Below, piece after piece: positions 12,301-24,300 of a stretch of 64,000 nt of DNA (positions are counted from its first letter, which is position 1; each line of letters begins with the position of its first letter). This stretch comes from Cyanophora paradoxa (Eukaryota > Glaucocystophyceae > Cyanophorales > Cyanophoraceae). The stretch is taken from positions 248,001 through 312,000 of the forward strand of contig QPMI01000071.1 in assembly GCA_004431415.1 (NCBI GenBank), written 5' to 3'. The position numbers were made by a program, and so were the translations under genes. Below the pieces are notes generated by a model that was not told the DNA's origin, did not search any database, and saw nothing but the letters and a program-made list of their open reading frames with translations.

Positions 12301-15300
12301 CTGTTGAAAACCTCGACCCGCAGTGCGAAACGTCCAGCAGCGACCTGCCGGGTGAATTCGGAAATATTAATGCACAGAGCGAGCTTGAGTGGCGGATCAG
12401 GCCCGCACAGTGCACTGAGTGGTGCAGGCGCTGATGATCTGTTTTGAGAATCAACTGGTCAGGGCAGTGCGAAACGAAACCGTTGAACGGAAGCGGGTCG
12501 CAGTGGCGGCGCACGAGGGAGTCCACGTTGTATGCCGTCGACGCAGAGAGCGGGTCGTAGTTTCCGAAGTCGAAGAGGACCGCCCCGTGGGCCGGAAGCC
12601 GGAGTGGCTTCATCCACACCTCCAGCACGACGCTCCCGCCGAAGGTCAGGGCCGGTATCGTGAGCGACCTCGGGCCCTGGGCGCCGTTGCTAGTGCCCAG
12701 AACGACGCCGGTATCTGCACGAATCAGAAACCGGGGCGTCAATAAAACGCTTCCGGGGGCTGAGCGCTAGAAGACGAGGCCGACCGAGCGAGGGCGAATA
12801 TCGCGGCGGGCAGTCCGGGAGGTTTGCGCTTTGCGTCCTCCCGTTACCGGACTGCCGATCGAAACACGTGAGGCGCAGCTAACAGAGAAGGGCTTCGTTC
12901 GGTAGCGCAAGCCGTGCGGCGCACCCGATCGCAGACTGCGTTGGCGCCGCACTGGAAGAGGCAGTCAAAGATGTCCATGCGGACGTCGAGGTAGCGGTCG
13001 CGCCCCGTTGCGACGGCGTTGCTTGCGTACGCGTTCCAGATCTCGGTGCCGGAGAGCCTGCCGTTGTACCACCCGAAGTAGGCGACTCGCGCGTTCGCGA
13101 TGGAATTCCCGGCATTCCAGGAGGTCCAGACTCTCGAAGTTGCCCACGTTTCTGCCCGTCACGCTCAGCTGGCGCACCAAGAGATGGACTGGATTCGGAC
13201 TCACTCCACGGCAGTCCACCGGGGCGGCCGTACCCCCCGATGTGCTGACCGTTGCGGTAGAAATTGAGGGTCCCTCCTCCGTGCGTGAAGGCGAAGTGCT
13301 GCGCACAAACAACGATAGCCACGCAAGACTTCTAAAATCAACCGCGAGCATAGCACGCGCTGACCGTCCACTCCCCAATCTGCAGAACAGAGAAAAACAG
13401 AGCGTGAGGGGCTCCACATGCTTGTATTCGACAGCGCCATGCAGGTCGCGCACCTTGAATCCGAATGTACCGGTTATGTAGACCTGGAACGCGGAAGTGC
13501 CGCCATCGCAGTAGGTGCTGCACGAGCTCTTCAATTAGAGACGCGAGACTGACATCAACTTCATGAAATGAGAATCAGAGTGGTGCACCAGGACCAAAGA
13601 AATGACGAGTAGCCCGCCGCAAATCTTTGACCGCCCCCCGCCAGAACGTTTCCGTTTGCGTCGCAGGGGTCGCTTTCCGGACAGAACCTGCAGGGTAAAA
13701 AATATTGAGACACGGCTCGAGAGTTGCGTGCATGATCAGGTGCGATTGGGCGAACCACAGCGACATTTCTTGGTCCATATCAATATAGAAGTCTTCTTCT
13801 GGAATCGGCTGGTATTTCCATATCTGAGGGCAGCCAGTCGGATTCCAGGTTCAACTCAGCCCCAAAATCGAACTTTGCGCACATCCCTAAAGCTCAAAAT
13901 GCCGTTGTACTTGGACTGGCCTTGATTGATTTTCAACCTGCCGCAGCAGTCGACCTCGTGAGCGAGTCGACCGCATGAGCGATTCTCGTCAGCATGCGGA
14001 CCAGAACATGAAGGTTGTGTCCCCGCCCCACCCCCAGTTCACGTCCCAGTAATTCCCCCAGATATACGCGCCTGCAAGCGGATGTTTAATGACCCAGACC
14101 TCTGGATTTTGAGGACCTCTTCGCACTTCTGGTCGGCCCTGAGAGATAAGAGACCGGCGCTACCGGTGGCGTGGTCACCGTGATGCTCGCGTTTGTGCTC
14201 TTCATGCTCTCCTGCCCCACGTAGAAAGCAACGTACGTGTACGTTGTCGCTGGCAAGGCTGTGTTGTCCGTGCAGTCAGCGTTGCCAGCAGCGCCGCCCA
14301 GCCATGACGAGGTCACGGTGCAGCTGTACCCCCCGCTGACGCGCTCGAGCTCGAGCTTGCTGATGTCGCTGTCTGCTGTCGACGGCACAACGCGAATGAT
14401 GTTTGTCGATGTGCCCGTGGTCAAAGAGGTGGATAAGATCAAGCTCAGGACGGGTGGATTTGGGGAAGTCCACGCCAGGTCTGGGAGGCTTATCTTTGAA
14501 TCCAGGCCCGCCCTGGAGTTGGGATTGCCGGCTGTCGTGTAGTCCGCCTTGTAGAAGTACTGCGTGCCAGCCTCCAGGCTACTGTGGGTGTACTCGTAGG
14601 TCGGAGACGACTTGCTGATGCTGGTGAGCAAAGTGTACGGGCCCACGACTCCCGCAGTCACGGTCGCGTTGTAGATGCGGATCGCGACCGCAGCGGCCTG
14701 CTCAGGCAGGGGTTTCGTCACCGTCACCTTCACGGAAGTGGCGTCAATGCCCGAGGCCACCACCGTCGGAGCTTCCGCAAAATCAGTCGTCGCCGACACA
14801 GTGCCATTGTCCGACTGCGTGTAGGCCGTGAAAAGGAAAGCCCAGTAGCTGAACGTCAAGCCCGGCGGCAGGCCTGTATCGGTGAAGACATAGCTGGTGC
14901 TGCTCAGATCCGCAGTCTTGCTCTCCGCTAAGTACCCATCGCGGTACAGGTCGATGCGGGTCACCTTGGGCACGAGGTTCTCTTGAGGGTCCGTGGAGGG
15001 GACTGCCGCAGGCAGGCTCGGGAAGGCGACTCGGATTTGAACGGAGGTGGCGGTGGGGGCGTCCGTGTCCGGGTGAACGGAGAGCACGGGCGCTGCCGGT
15101 CTAAGCTGCGTGACTTGCAGAGTGCTCGACACGAGCGATGCCGCGGCATTCATCGTGTAGTACGCAGTGAAGTTCGACGTGGTTCCGGGCTCCAGCGAGG
15201 TCCATGCCCGGCACTGCACCGACACGGCAGGATACCGTGGCATCGAGTACGTCTCAGGCGCAGTTTCCAGCGAGGGCAGCCAGAGTCTTGTGAACTCCGT

Positions 15301-18300
15301 CGTCAAGATCTCGACCTCGCTGCCGTCCGTCGGATAGGTGACGCAGACCCGTGCTGTTGTCGCCGTTATCTGCTGAACGGACAGCACTGGAATCGATGCA
15401 GTTACAAGGTCCGACGTGACGGTGAGAGGGCCCGACTCGGGCCCGTTCTCCCACCTCTCGGACCCGCCGTAGAAGACCTTGCCCTCGTACTGCGCGACGT
15501 ACACGTAGGCCGTTCCCGGTTGGATGGCTGCTGCAGTGTCCGCGCAGCTCCCGACTGCCGCGTTCTTATTGGTACCGCAGTCGACGTTGTCCGCGGTGCT
15601 GTTACGCGAGACAAAGGTGCGGGTGATGAGAGTCGTGTTGAGCGGAGGGCCGTTGTCGAAGCTGATCGTCACCGAGAACGCTCTCACGTTCTCTTCGGTC
15701 ACCGAGATCCGCGGTGCCGGCGGGCCCGTCCGCGCCAGCTTGGAGTCGCTCTCCGTCGAGGGCACTGGAGTGAGGTACACGGCCTTGTAGTAGTAGTCCG
15801 TCTGAGGGTTCCGGCCCACGTCGACGAATGTGCGAGTCTGGGGTGTCGCCCCATTATTGATCATGGGAAGTGTTGTCACCTCCGTCCAATCCGAGGCGTT
15901 GTTCGGCAAGCGGAAGATGCGGACACTGCTTACGACCACCTCCGCGACCAGCTCGGGCACCTCCACCATGATCCAGACGGCTGTCGCGTTCACGGCGGTG
16001 GTGTAAACGTTCGCTGGGCAAGCGAAATATGCATCACCGCTCAACTGCAGCAGCGATCAGCAAACGCAGTCATGACCAAGGCCGCCAACGCTGACCTGCG
16101 CGTGTCGCCCGTTGCCAGACCGATCAAGGGCCGTTCGCGTCGTGCTCCCGGCCGTCACGCAGTCGTTGAAAGGGAGGTGCAGGTGGACCGAGGAGCGCGT
16201 CGGCCCGACGTTGAAGTAGTGCTCCACGACCTGCTCGTCCGTCGAGTTCCCGCTCCAGAGGTGCAGTTCAGATAGCACTATTCCGTGGAAAAACGGCCTC
16301 CCCTGCAATGAAGTCATGATCAAGCCTGGAACGAGGCTAAGATCGGATGCGTTGCACCGGCTCGCTCGGCTTTCCAATGTAGTTCGCGGTGCGTGTGATG
16401 TTCTGAATGGACGTGATTGACGTGCTGGTAGCGAGAAATCCGTTCAGGTAAGCTTTCAGGGAGCTGTTGCCAGCCATGTCTGCAGGGCCAAACTCCAGCA
16501 TAACGTACTGCCACGATTCCCCGACCTGTGCATGCTCGCGTGAGATAAACGAGCGATTTTACTCCATCTTCATCGCGCACGGCAAATCCAGATGCAGTGC
16601 TATTGTAGCCGCCAGCAAACACGTCGGCGACTCCAACGCGGGTCGACCCCCGGTAAACCTCGACCCGCAAAGCAAAGCGGCCAGCCTCGACCTGTGCGGG
16701 CAGATCATGAATGCGCCGCGTGGCACATCCAAGGGTGCTCGCACAGCGCATTCCGGAGCCGAACAAGCGCTGATAATCTGGTGCGAACGAAGGACAATCA
16801 ATTGCCCACGAATTCGTCCAATCGAGCAATCGAGGCGCACGAGGGAGTCCACGTTGTATGCCGTCGACGCGGAGAGCGGGTCGTAGTTTCCGAAGTCAAA
16901 GAGGACCGCCCCGTGGGCCGGAAGCCAGAGTGGCTTCATCCACACCTCCAGCACGACGCTCCCGCCGAAGGTCAGGGCCGGTATCGCGACGGACCTCGGC
17001 CCCTGGGCGCCGCTGTTCGTGCCCAGGACAACGCCTGGCGCGCAATCAAACAGGAGCATCAATACAGTGCTTCCGGGGGCTGAGCGCTAGAAGACGAGGC
17101 CGACCGAGCGAGGGCGAATATCGCGGCGGGCAGTCCGGGAGGTTTGCGCTTTGCGTCCTCCCGTTACCGGACTGCCGATCGAAACACGTGAGGCGCAGCT
17201 AACAGAGAAGGGCTTCGTTCGGTAGCGCAAGCCGTGCGGCGCACCCGATCGCAGACTGCGTTGGCGCCGCACTGGAAGAGGCAGTCAAAGATGTCCATGC
17301 GGACGTCAAGGTAGCGGGCCCGGTTCGTCGCAACGGCGTTGCTTGCGTACGCGTTCCAGATCTCGGTGCCGGAGAGCCTGCCGTTGTACCACCCGAAGTA
17401 GGCGACTCGCGCGTTCGCGATGGAATTTCCGGCATTCCAGAAGGTCCAGACTCTCGAAGTTGCCCACGTCTCTGCCCGTCATCCTCAGCTGGCGCACCGG
17501 TACCAAAAGGTGGACTGGATTCGGACTCACTCCACGGCAGTCCACCGGGGCGGCCGTACCCCCCGATGTGCTGACCGTTGCGGTAAAAATTGAGGGTCCC
17601 TCCTCCGTGCGTGAAGGCGAAGTGCTGCGCACAAACAACGATCGCCACGCAAGACTTCTAAAATCAAACGCGAGCATAGCACGCGCTGACCGTCCACTCC
17701 CCAATCTGCAGAACAGAGAAAGACAGCGCGTGAGGGGCTCCACATGCTTGTATTCGACAGCGCCATGCAGGTCGCGCACCTTGAATCCGAATGTACCGGT
17801 TATGTAGACCTGGAACGCGGAAGTGCCGTTATCGCAGTAGGTGCTGGACGAGTTCTTCAATTAGAGACGCGAGACTGACATCAACTTCATGAAATGAGAA
17901 TCAGAGTGGTGCACCAGGACCAAAGAAATGACGAGTACCCCGCTGCGTATCTCTGACCGCCCCCCGCCAGTACATTTCCGTTTGCGTCGCAGGGGCTGCT
18001 TTCCGGACAAAACCTGCAGGATCAAATATTGAGACACGGCTCCGGAGTTGCGTGCATGATCGGGTGCGGTTGGACGAACCACAGCGACATTTCTTGGTCC
18101 ATATCAATATAGAAGTCTTCTTCTGGAAACGGCTGATATTTCCATATCTGAGGGCAGCCAGTCGGATTCCAGGTTCAACTCAGCCCCAAAATCGAACTTT
18201 GCGCACATCCCTAAAGCTCAAAATGCCGGTGTACTTGGACTGGCCTTGATTGATTTTCATCCTGCCGCAGCAGTCAACCTCGTGAGCGAGTCGACCACAT

Positions 18301-21300
18301 GAGCGATTCTCGCGATCGTCAGCATGCGGACCAGAACATGAAGGTTGTGTCCCCGCCCCACCCCCAGTTCACGTCCCAGTAATTTCCCGAGATATATGCG
18401 CCTGCAAGCGGATGATCAACGACCCAGACCTCTGGATTTTGAGGACCTCTTCGCACTTCTGGTCGGAGCTCGAGCTGGGAGAGAAGAGACCGTTGTAACG
18501 GTGAGAGGGCCCGACTCGGGTCCGTTCTCCCACTTCTCCGACCCGCCGTAGAAGACCTTTCCTTGGTACTTTGCGATGTACACGTAGGCCTTGCCCAGTT
18601 GGATGACTGCCGCAGTGTCCACGCAGCTCCCAATTGCTGCATTCTTGTTGGTACCGCAGTCGACGTTGTCTGCAGTGCTGTTACGCGAGACAAATGTGCG
18701 CGTGATTAGAGTCGGGTTGAACGGGAAGCTGTTGTCCAAGTTTATCGTCACCGAGTACGCTTTCACGTTCTCCTCGGTCACCGAGAGTCGCGGCGCTGGC
18801 GGGCCGGTCCGCGCCAGCTTGGAGTCGCTCTCCTTCGAAGGCTCTGGAGTGAGGTACACGGCCTTGTAGTAGTAGTCCGTCTGAGGGTTCCGGCCCCCAT
18901 CGACGAATGCGCGAGTCTGGGGCGTCGCCCCGCTGTTGATCATCGGGAGCGTCGTCACCTCGGCCCAATTCGAGACGTTGTTCGGCGAGCGGAAGATGCG
19001 AACACCGCTCACGACCACCTCCGCAGCCAGCTCGGGCACCTCCACCATGATCCAGACGGCCGTCACGTTCACGCCGGTCGTGGTCAGCGTAGGCTTGGGC
19101 AAGTCGTATGTGGATGAAGAGACCACAAGAGGATCCGACACCTTCCCATTCTCATAGCTTTCTCGTCCGTCGTAGAAGACCAGCCCCTCGTACTGTGCCG
19201 TGTACATGTATGTGGTGCCGGGGCTAATGTCCTGGTCCAGGCAAGAGGAGAGCCAGTTGTTTGACGCCACCGTGCAGATGCGAGACCCGTTGCGCAGGAG
19301 GTACGTCTCGGTGATGAGCTGTGTGTTGAGATCGGTCTGGACCAGGTTAACCGCCACTTCGTAGGCCTTCGTGTAGTTCAGCGACAACACGGGCATGGGT
19401 GGGCCCGTGCGGGCCATGGCTGTCGCGCTCTCTCTAGAGTCCGCCGGCGTCAGGAACACCGCCTTGTACCAGTACTCGGTTTGCGGAGCACGGCCAGCAT
19501 TGACGAGGCGGTACGTGCCGTCGGTGTCGGAGGAAGTGATTGTTGTGACGGTCGCCCAAGCACTCCCAACTGGGGCGTTGGACATCGCCCGGGAGATCCG
19601 CACACCGCTGACAGTGACCACGGAATCGAGCACTGGCAGCGTCACCTCGATCCATACCGCCGTTGCGTTAACGAGAGTCGTCCTCACAGTCGGCTGTGGA
19701 GAGCTGTCCGTCGTTGCAGACGCAGTGTTCGAGTTCTGAGATTCGCCCGCCGACGAAGTGGCTTTCGCCCAACACGTGTATGGTGTGCTAGGCTGCAGGC
19801 CCGTGAGGGTCACCATGGACGGGCCGTCCTGAGAGATGTATATCGTGCGAATCACGTTCGTGTCGTCGCAGGCCAGCCGGTAGCTATCAGCAAGTGCCTT
19901 GCTCGCAGAGTGGTTCTCGATGTCAAGGGTCACATCGATCGCGTTAGAGTCAACCATTGTCATCGTGACGACGGGGGCCTTCGGCGGCAGTGTCGCAGAG
20001 ACCGCGCCCAGCTCGCTCGTCGTGCCCCCCTGGCCCTCAAACACGCACTTCCACACGTACGTTGTTCCCCAATCCACCGTGTAGCCCGTATCACCGGGCT
20101 CACTCGAGACAAAGAAATGCTCATTGAGAACGAAGAAGGTGAAATCTGAGGATGAGTTCTCCCAGCAGAGTGTTCTCATGACAACGCTCTCAAGCCCCGG
20201 CGTTAGGGACACGGCCACAGTGACCGAGGGCTGATTCGTGACTGTGGCAACGTATGGCTGAGGCGCAGGCAGTGCGGTCCAGAGCTCCTTCTTCTCCGAC
20301 TCCGGGGATGTGACGCGTAAACCGCCATTGTTGACGGTGAGCAGTGCCGAGTAGCTGTACGAGTGGCCGGCCAGCAGACCGGAGTCGTTGTAGCGAAGGC
20401 AACAGCCGCTGATGACGCCAATCCACGTGCATGGCCCGCAGCTGGAAGGCGTGAGCGGAATTGTCGCAATCAGCCCCGCGTCGTCTCGGTAAAGTTCTGT
20501 GCCATTGATCTTGTCCCAGCCCGCAGGAAGCTCAATTTCTACGCTGATAAAGAAGATCTCTGCTGGATATGGACCCATGACGACCACCGGTGCTTCGGGC
20601 GGCGTCACAACCCGAACAGAATTCGATGGAGACGATGATTGAAAGTCAGTGAGAACATCTGTCAGGAAGACCGCGTGGTACGTAAATTCCTGTCCAGGAA
20701 GCACATCGGTGTCGATGAAAACGCCCTCAAGGACACCCGCAGCGAAGATTAACTTGTCAGCCGTGCTATCCGTGGGCCAAGCAGGCGACCGTGTCAGCTG
20801 GACTTGCGTCGCCCCGCTCACGCTGCAGGAAGCGGCAGACACACATGCCGGCTTGGAAACGCCAATCGAGACCGACAACTTGCTCGCAGACATCAATGCA
20901 AGGACGGGCGGCTGCGGAATGGTGCGGCCCCTCGACGGCTCGCTCATGAACGAGTCGGAGCCCGCGGCGCCCTCTTCTACGCCCTCCGTCGTGAAGTCCG
21001 CCGTGAACTCGTACAGCTCGCCCGCCTGCAAGCCGGTCACCCAGAACGTTACGGATGCAGCCGCAGGGTCCGTCGGCTTCGGCAGCGGCGCCGGAAGTAT
21101 CACTGAGCCGTTTGAGCTGTGGAGCCGGGTCTCCACCACTTTCACGGGGGAGAAGTCGCCATGCGGAATGTCCGTCACGGTCACGCGCAGCTCCGTCGTG
21201 CTCACGGTCTCCACGTTTGAGATCCGCGGGGCGCGCGCCCGGGCCGTCTGCATCGTCAGCTCGGACGAGAAGCTCGAGCTGATCAGTGCCGTCTCGACCA

Positions 21301-24300
21301 GCGTCTTGTACGTGTATGTCCCGTTCGGCCTCAGGCCGCTGTCCGTAAAGTCGTACCAGTTATCCGTGTCGCTCAAACCAACAACGCTGCTGCTGAGAAC
21401 ACGCTCCAGAAAAGCGCCGTCTCTGTGTATGACGATGCTCGTGATCCAGTCCATGAGCTTCACAGTGCCGTCCTTCGGCATGGTGATGCGGAAGCTGAGA
21501 GATGTCGCTGTGTCCGGGTCCGCCACCGGCAGCGGCGAGACTGTCGGCGCGTTGGGCGCTGGGTGCATGGGTGCTACGATCGCGATCGTGCAACGGCCTA
21601 AGACTTCGCCGATACCAGATAAAGCAGAAATGCTGCAGCTAACAGATTGATTTCCTGAGTACGAAGGTGCGATCGGACTGCGGATAAATATAGTATCCGC
21701 CTCCGCATCGCTGGTGTTCACGCTCGCTGGGAAAATGCGGTCCAGGCTGGTGCAGTTGGCGGCAAGGCTAGCTATGCCTACGCCGGGCGTGAAGGTTGCG
21801 ATGATCCACACGAACTGAGAGCTGCTATTGAAGCCAGAGCAAGCGAGAGGGGACGGTGCTCCTTGCTTCACAACAACGTACGGGGCAAGCTGATGGGCGC
21901 TGAAAGTCGAGGACCTGTCGACGATCCGAGGCACGTAGCTCCCTTCAGCAATGCCGGGCGGCAGCTGAAGCGACGCTGCCCCAAGGCTTGCTGTGATCGC
22001 GAGCTCGCCGACGAGCTCGCCCGTCCAGGACTGCGCATGCGCGATGCGTCATTATGAGGGCTGATAGATTTCCAGCCACAGAGAATCAATCTAGATATGT
22101 GCAACAAATTACATGTGCGCACCAGTACAACATCTGCAGTACTCGGGAGGAGGTACACTTGCGCGCTGAAATTGTACGCCGCAGAGATCCACCGGAGCAC
22201 AAGGGAATTCTCGCTCGTTTTCAAGATTTCGACGCCACCAGCCTGCGGGACGAGGCTGACGAGCGCTGGTGTCCCTGTTGTACGCGCATGGGCTAGCGTC
22301 AGCGCCCCTTTCCGCAGGAAGTTGAATTGGAGCAGAATTCAAACATGGCACACATGGTGGCACAACGAATCGTGGGGAAAATACGCTGGCCCCCTCTTCG
22401 TTGAATATCTCGAGCCTGTACACGCCTGAATTGACATTGCTTGAAATGAATACGTCCAGACTAGGGATCCCGCCAAACTTCAATATAGTAGCGTTTGCGG
22501 TCCATAGCATGATCTGGTTGAATGCGAATGATAAATTAATATGTCGAACACACACAAATATATTGATAGCTATAGATGCATCGAGATACGTCGATTTAAC
22601 GCACATCAATAGGAGCTGTAGCGCTACTGGCGGAAACGATTCGGATTGATGCTTTGTCGAATGCTCTGTTGGGATACGAGTACAAAAAGGTAACCGAAGA
22701 TCCTGTAACTATGGTGGACATATCCTCTGGGGAGTCCCACGTGATGCGATGCTCCGGCACGACCGCTGCGGATGCAGGATACGGCGTTGGTTGGAGCGAT
22801 AGGTACAAAACCACGCGGCAAACCGGTCACGGAGAACATGTCCGAAGGTTCTTCCCAGACTTGATTTACTGCGTTGTATCTATGGCTGTACAGGAAGTAT
22901 CTGTGAATATCGGTTCCAGAACGTCAATCGCGAAACGAACGTCGTCAAATAGGGATACCGGATGTTTGCTTACGATGTGCAAGTAGAAGGGTCGACTGCC
23001 CGGGGACTGAAGTCGTCGGCAGTGAGCCGTATGGGGGACGGGTCCAAATATCTTGCGTTGGCAAAGCTTCCGTGGACCGAGTGCAGCAGTGCCGCCAATA
23101 TCCAGACGCCTGACGATATAGTGGGAACAATGCGGTCAATATATAAAGTACATAGCAATCTAGCAAAATCGCGTGTCTTGCAGCGAGAAGCGCAGCGGAT
23201 CGGATTTACCGTGCACATAAGTAACGGGATTTGTATAGCGAAAAGGTGCATTTGCAAAGTAGTAGAGCTGGCCGCCGTATGCGTAAACGCCAAGCACGCC
23301 CTTACAAATGCCCAGCCCTTCCGGGGTCATCGCGGCTGTTTTATTGAAGTTGTTGAATTTATCGATGTACTGGAAAGACTTGTTTGCAGAAGCAAGATCG
23401 ACCATGCTACCGCGCAGCGTCAACAATACTAATAAAGGACAAAAATTAAAAGAATATGCCGCGCACTACACGTCGTTATAGAAGCCTTTGTTATTTGTCC
23501 CGGCCTGGAAATCCATCATTCGAAAGCCAGCTGCGATGTAAAAACGACTTCCTACGCGAATGACGCAAGCCCGCACGGGTCGAAAAAGCTTCGTCAGTCG
23601 AGATTGCGATTGATCACAGATCTAGTACGCACCGCCTCGCGCGCATATTGGGGATTTGCGCCGCGTCAGTGTCGATTGTGAAAGGGAAATTTCGGTGGTC
23701 CATTTGCGATCCGCGATTGAATATCTGTCGGAGGGGGGGAGTTCGTTGAAGGTACGACCATAGACGTCCAAAGAGGAGGGAGGAGGGGGGGGGGGGGGAA
23801 GGGTGGGGAGAGGGGGGGGGAGGAAGGGAGGGAGGGCGGGGGGGATCCGGAGGGGGGCCATAGAATATCTGTCGAAAGGGAGGGGAGGGGAGAGAGGGAG
23901 GCACGACATTAGAAGCACCTGACAAGATCGTTGCGCTCGCCCGACCAATCCAGCCCCGATGCACTGTACGCTGGGCACACTGAGTCGCAGTTGGCAGAAG
24001 TCCACCCTGCAGCGGCCTGATGGAGAAACCCCCATCATTCGGTCGGCCTTTAGCAAACTAAGAAGAGGGAGATACAGTAAAAGCAACGCACATAGATACT
24101 GCCGTTGTAATGCGTTAGGCCTGCAGAAACGCGTCAAAGCTCTTTAAAATTGGAATTAAGTGGAATTAAGAAGCTTGCTGCTCACAGTGGTTCATGCGGC
24201 CGAATAAGGGAATAGAGTGCGGCAGCACTTCTATACCAGCCAAGTCCATCGTTGTTGGGAAAGACCAAAAATAATTGCTCGGTTTAATTCTTGGGTCCCC

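Noticed and set aside
14983-16275. 430-residue plus-strand open frame
   Set aside because: It is the antisense shadow of FN3 block 2; Arg-rich composition and no domain similarity.
20649-21650. 333-residue plus-strand open frame
   Set aside because: Antisense of FN3 block 1; GC-rich third positions keep the opposite frame open.
23613-24137. Signal peptide at 24,137 (ALQRQYLCALLLLYLPLLSL) as a gene start
   Set aside because: The hydrophobic stretch is mostly an intron read in the wrong frame; exons 24,237-24,316, 24,092-24,120 and 23,919-24,016 join in phase to give Kelch sequence.
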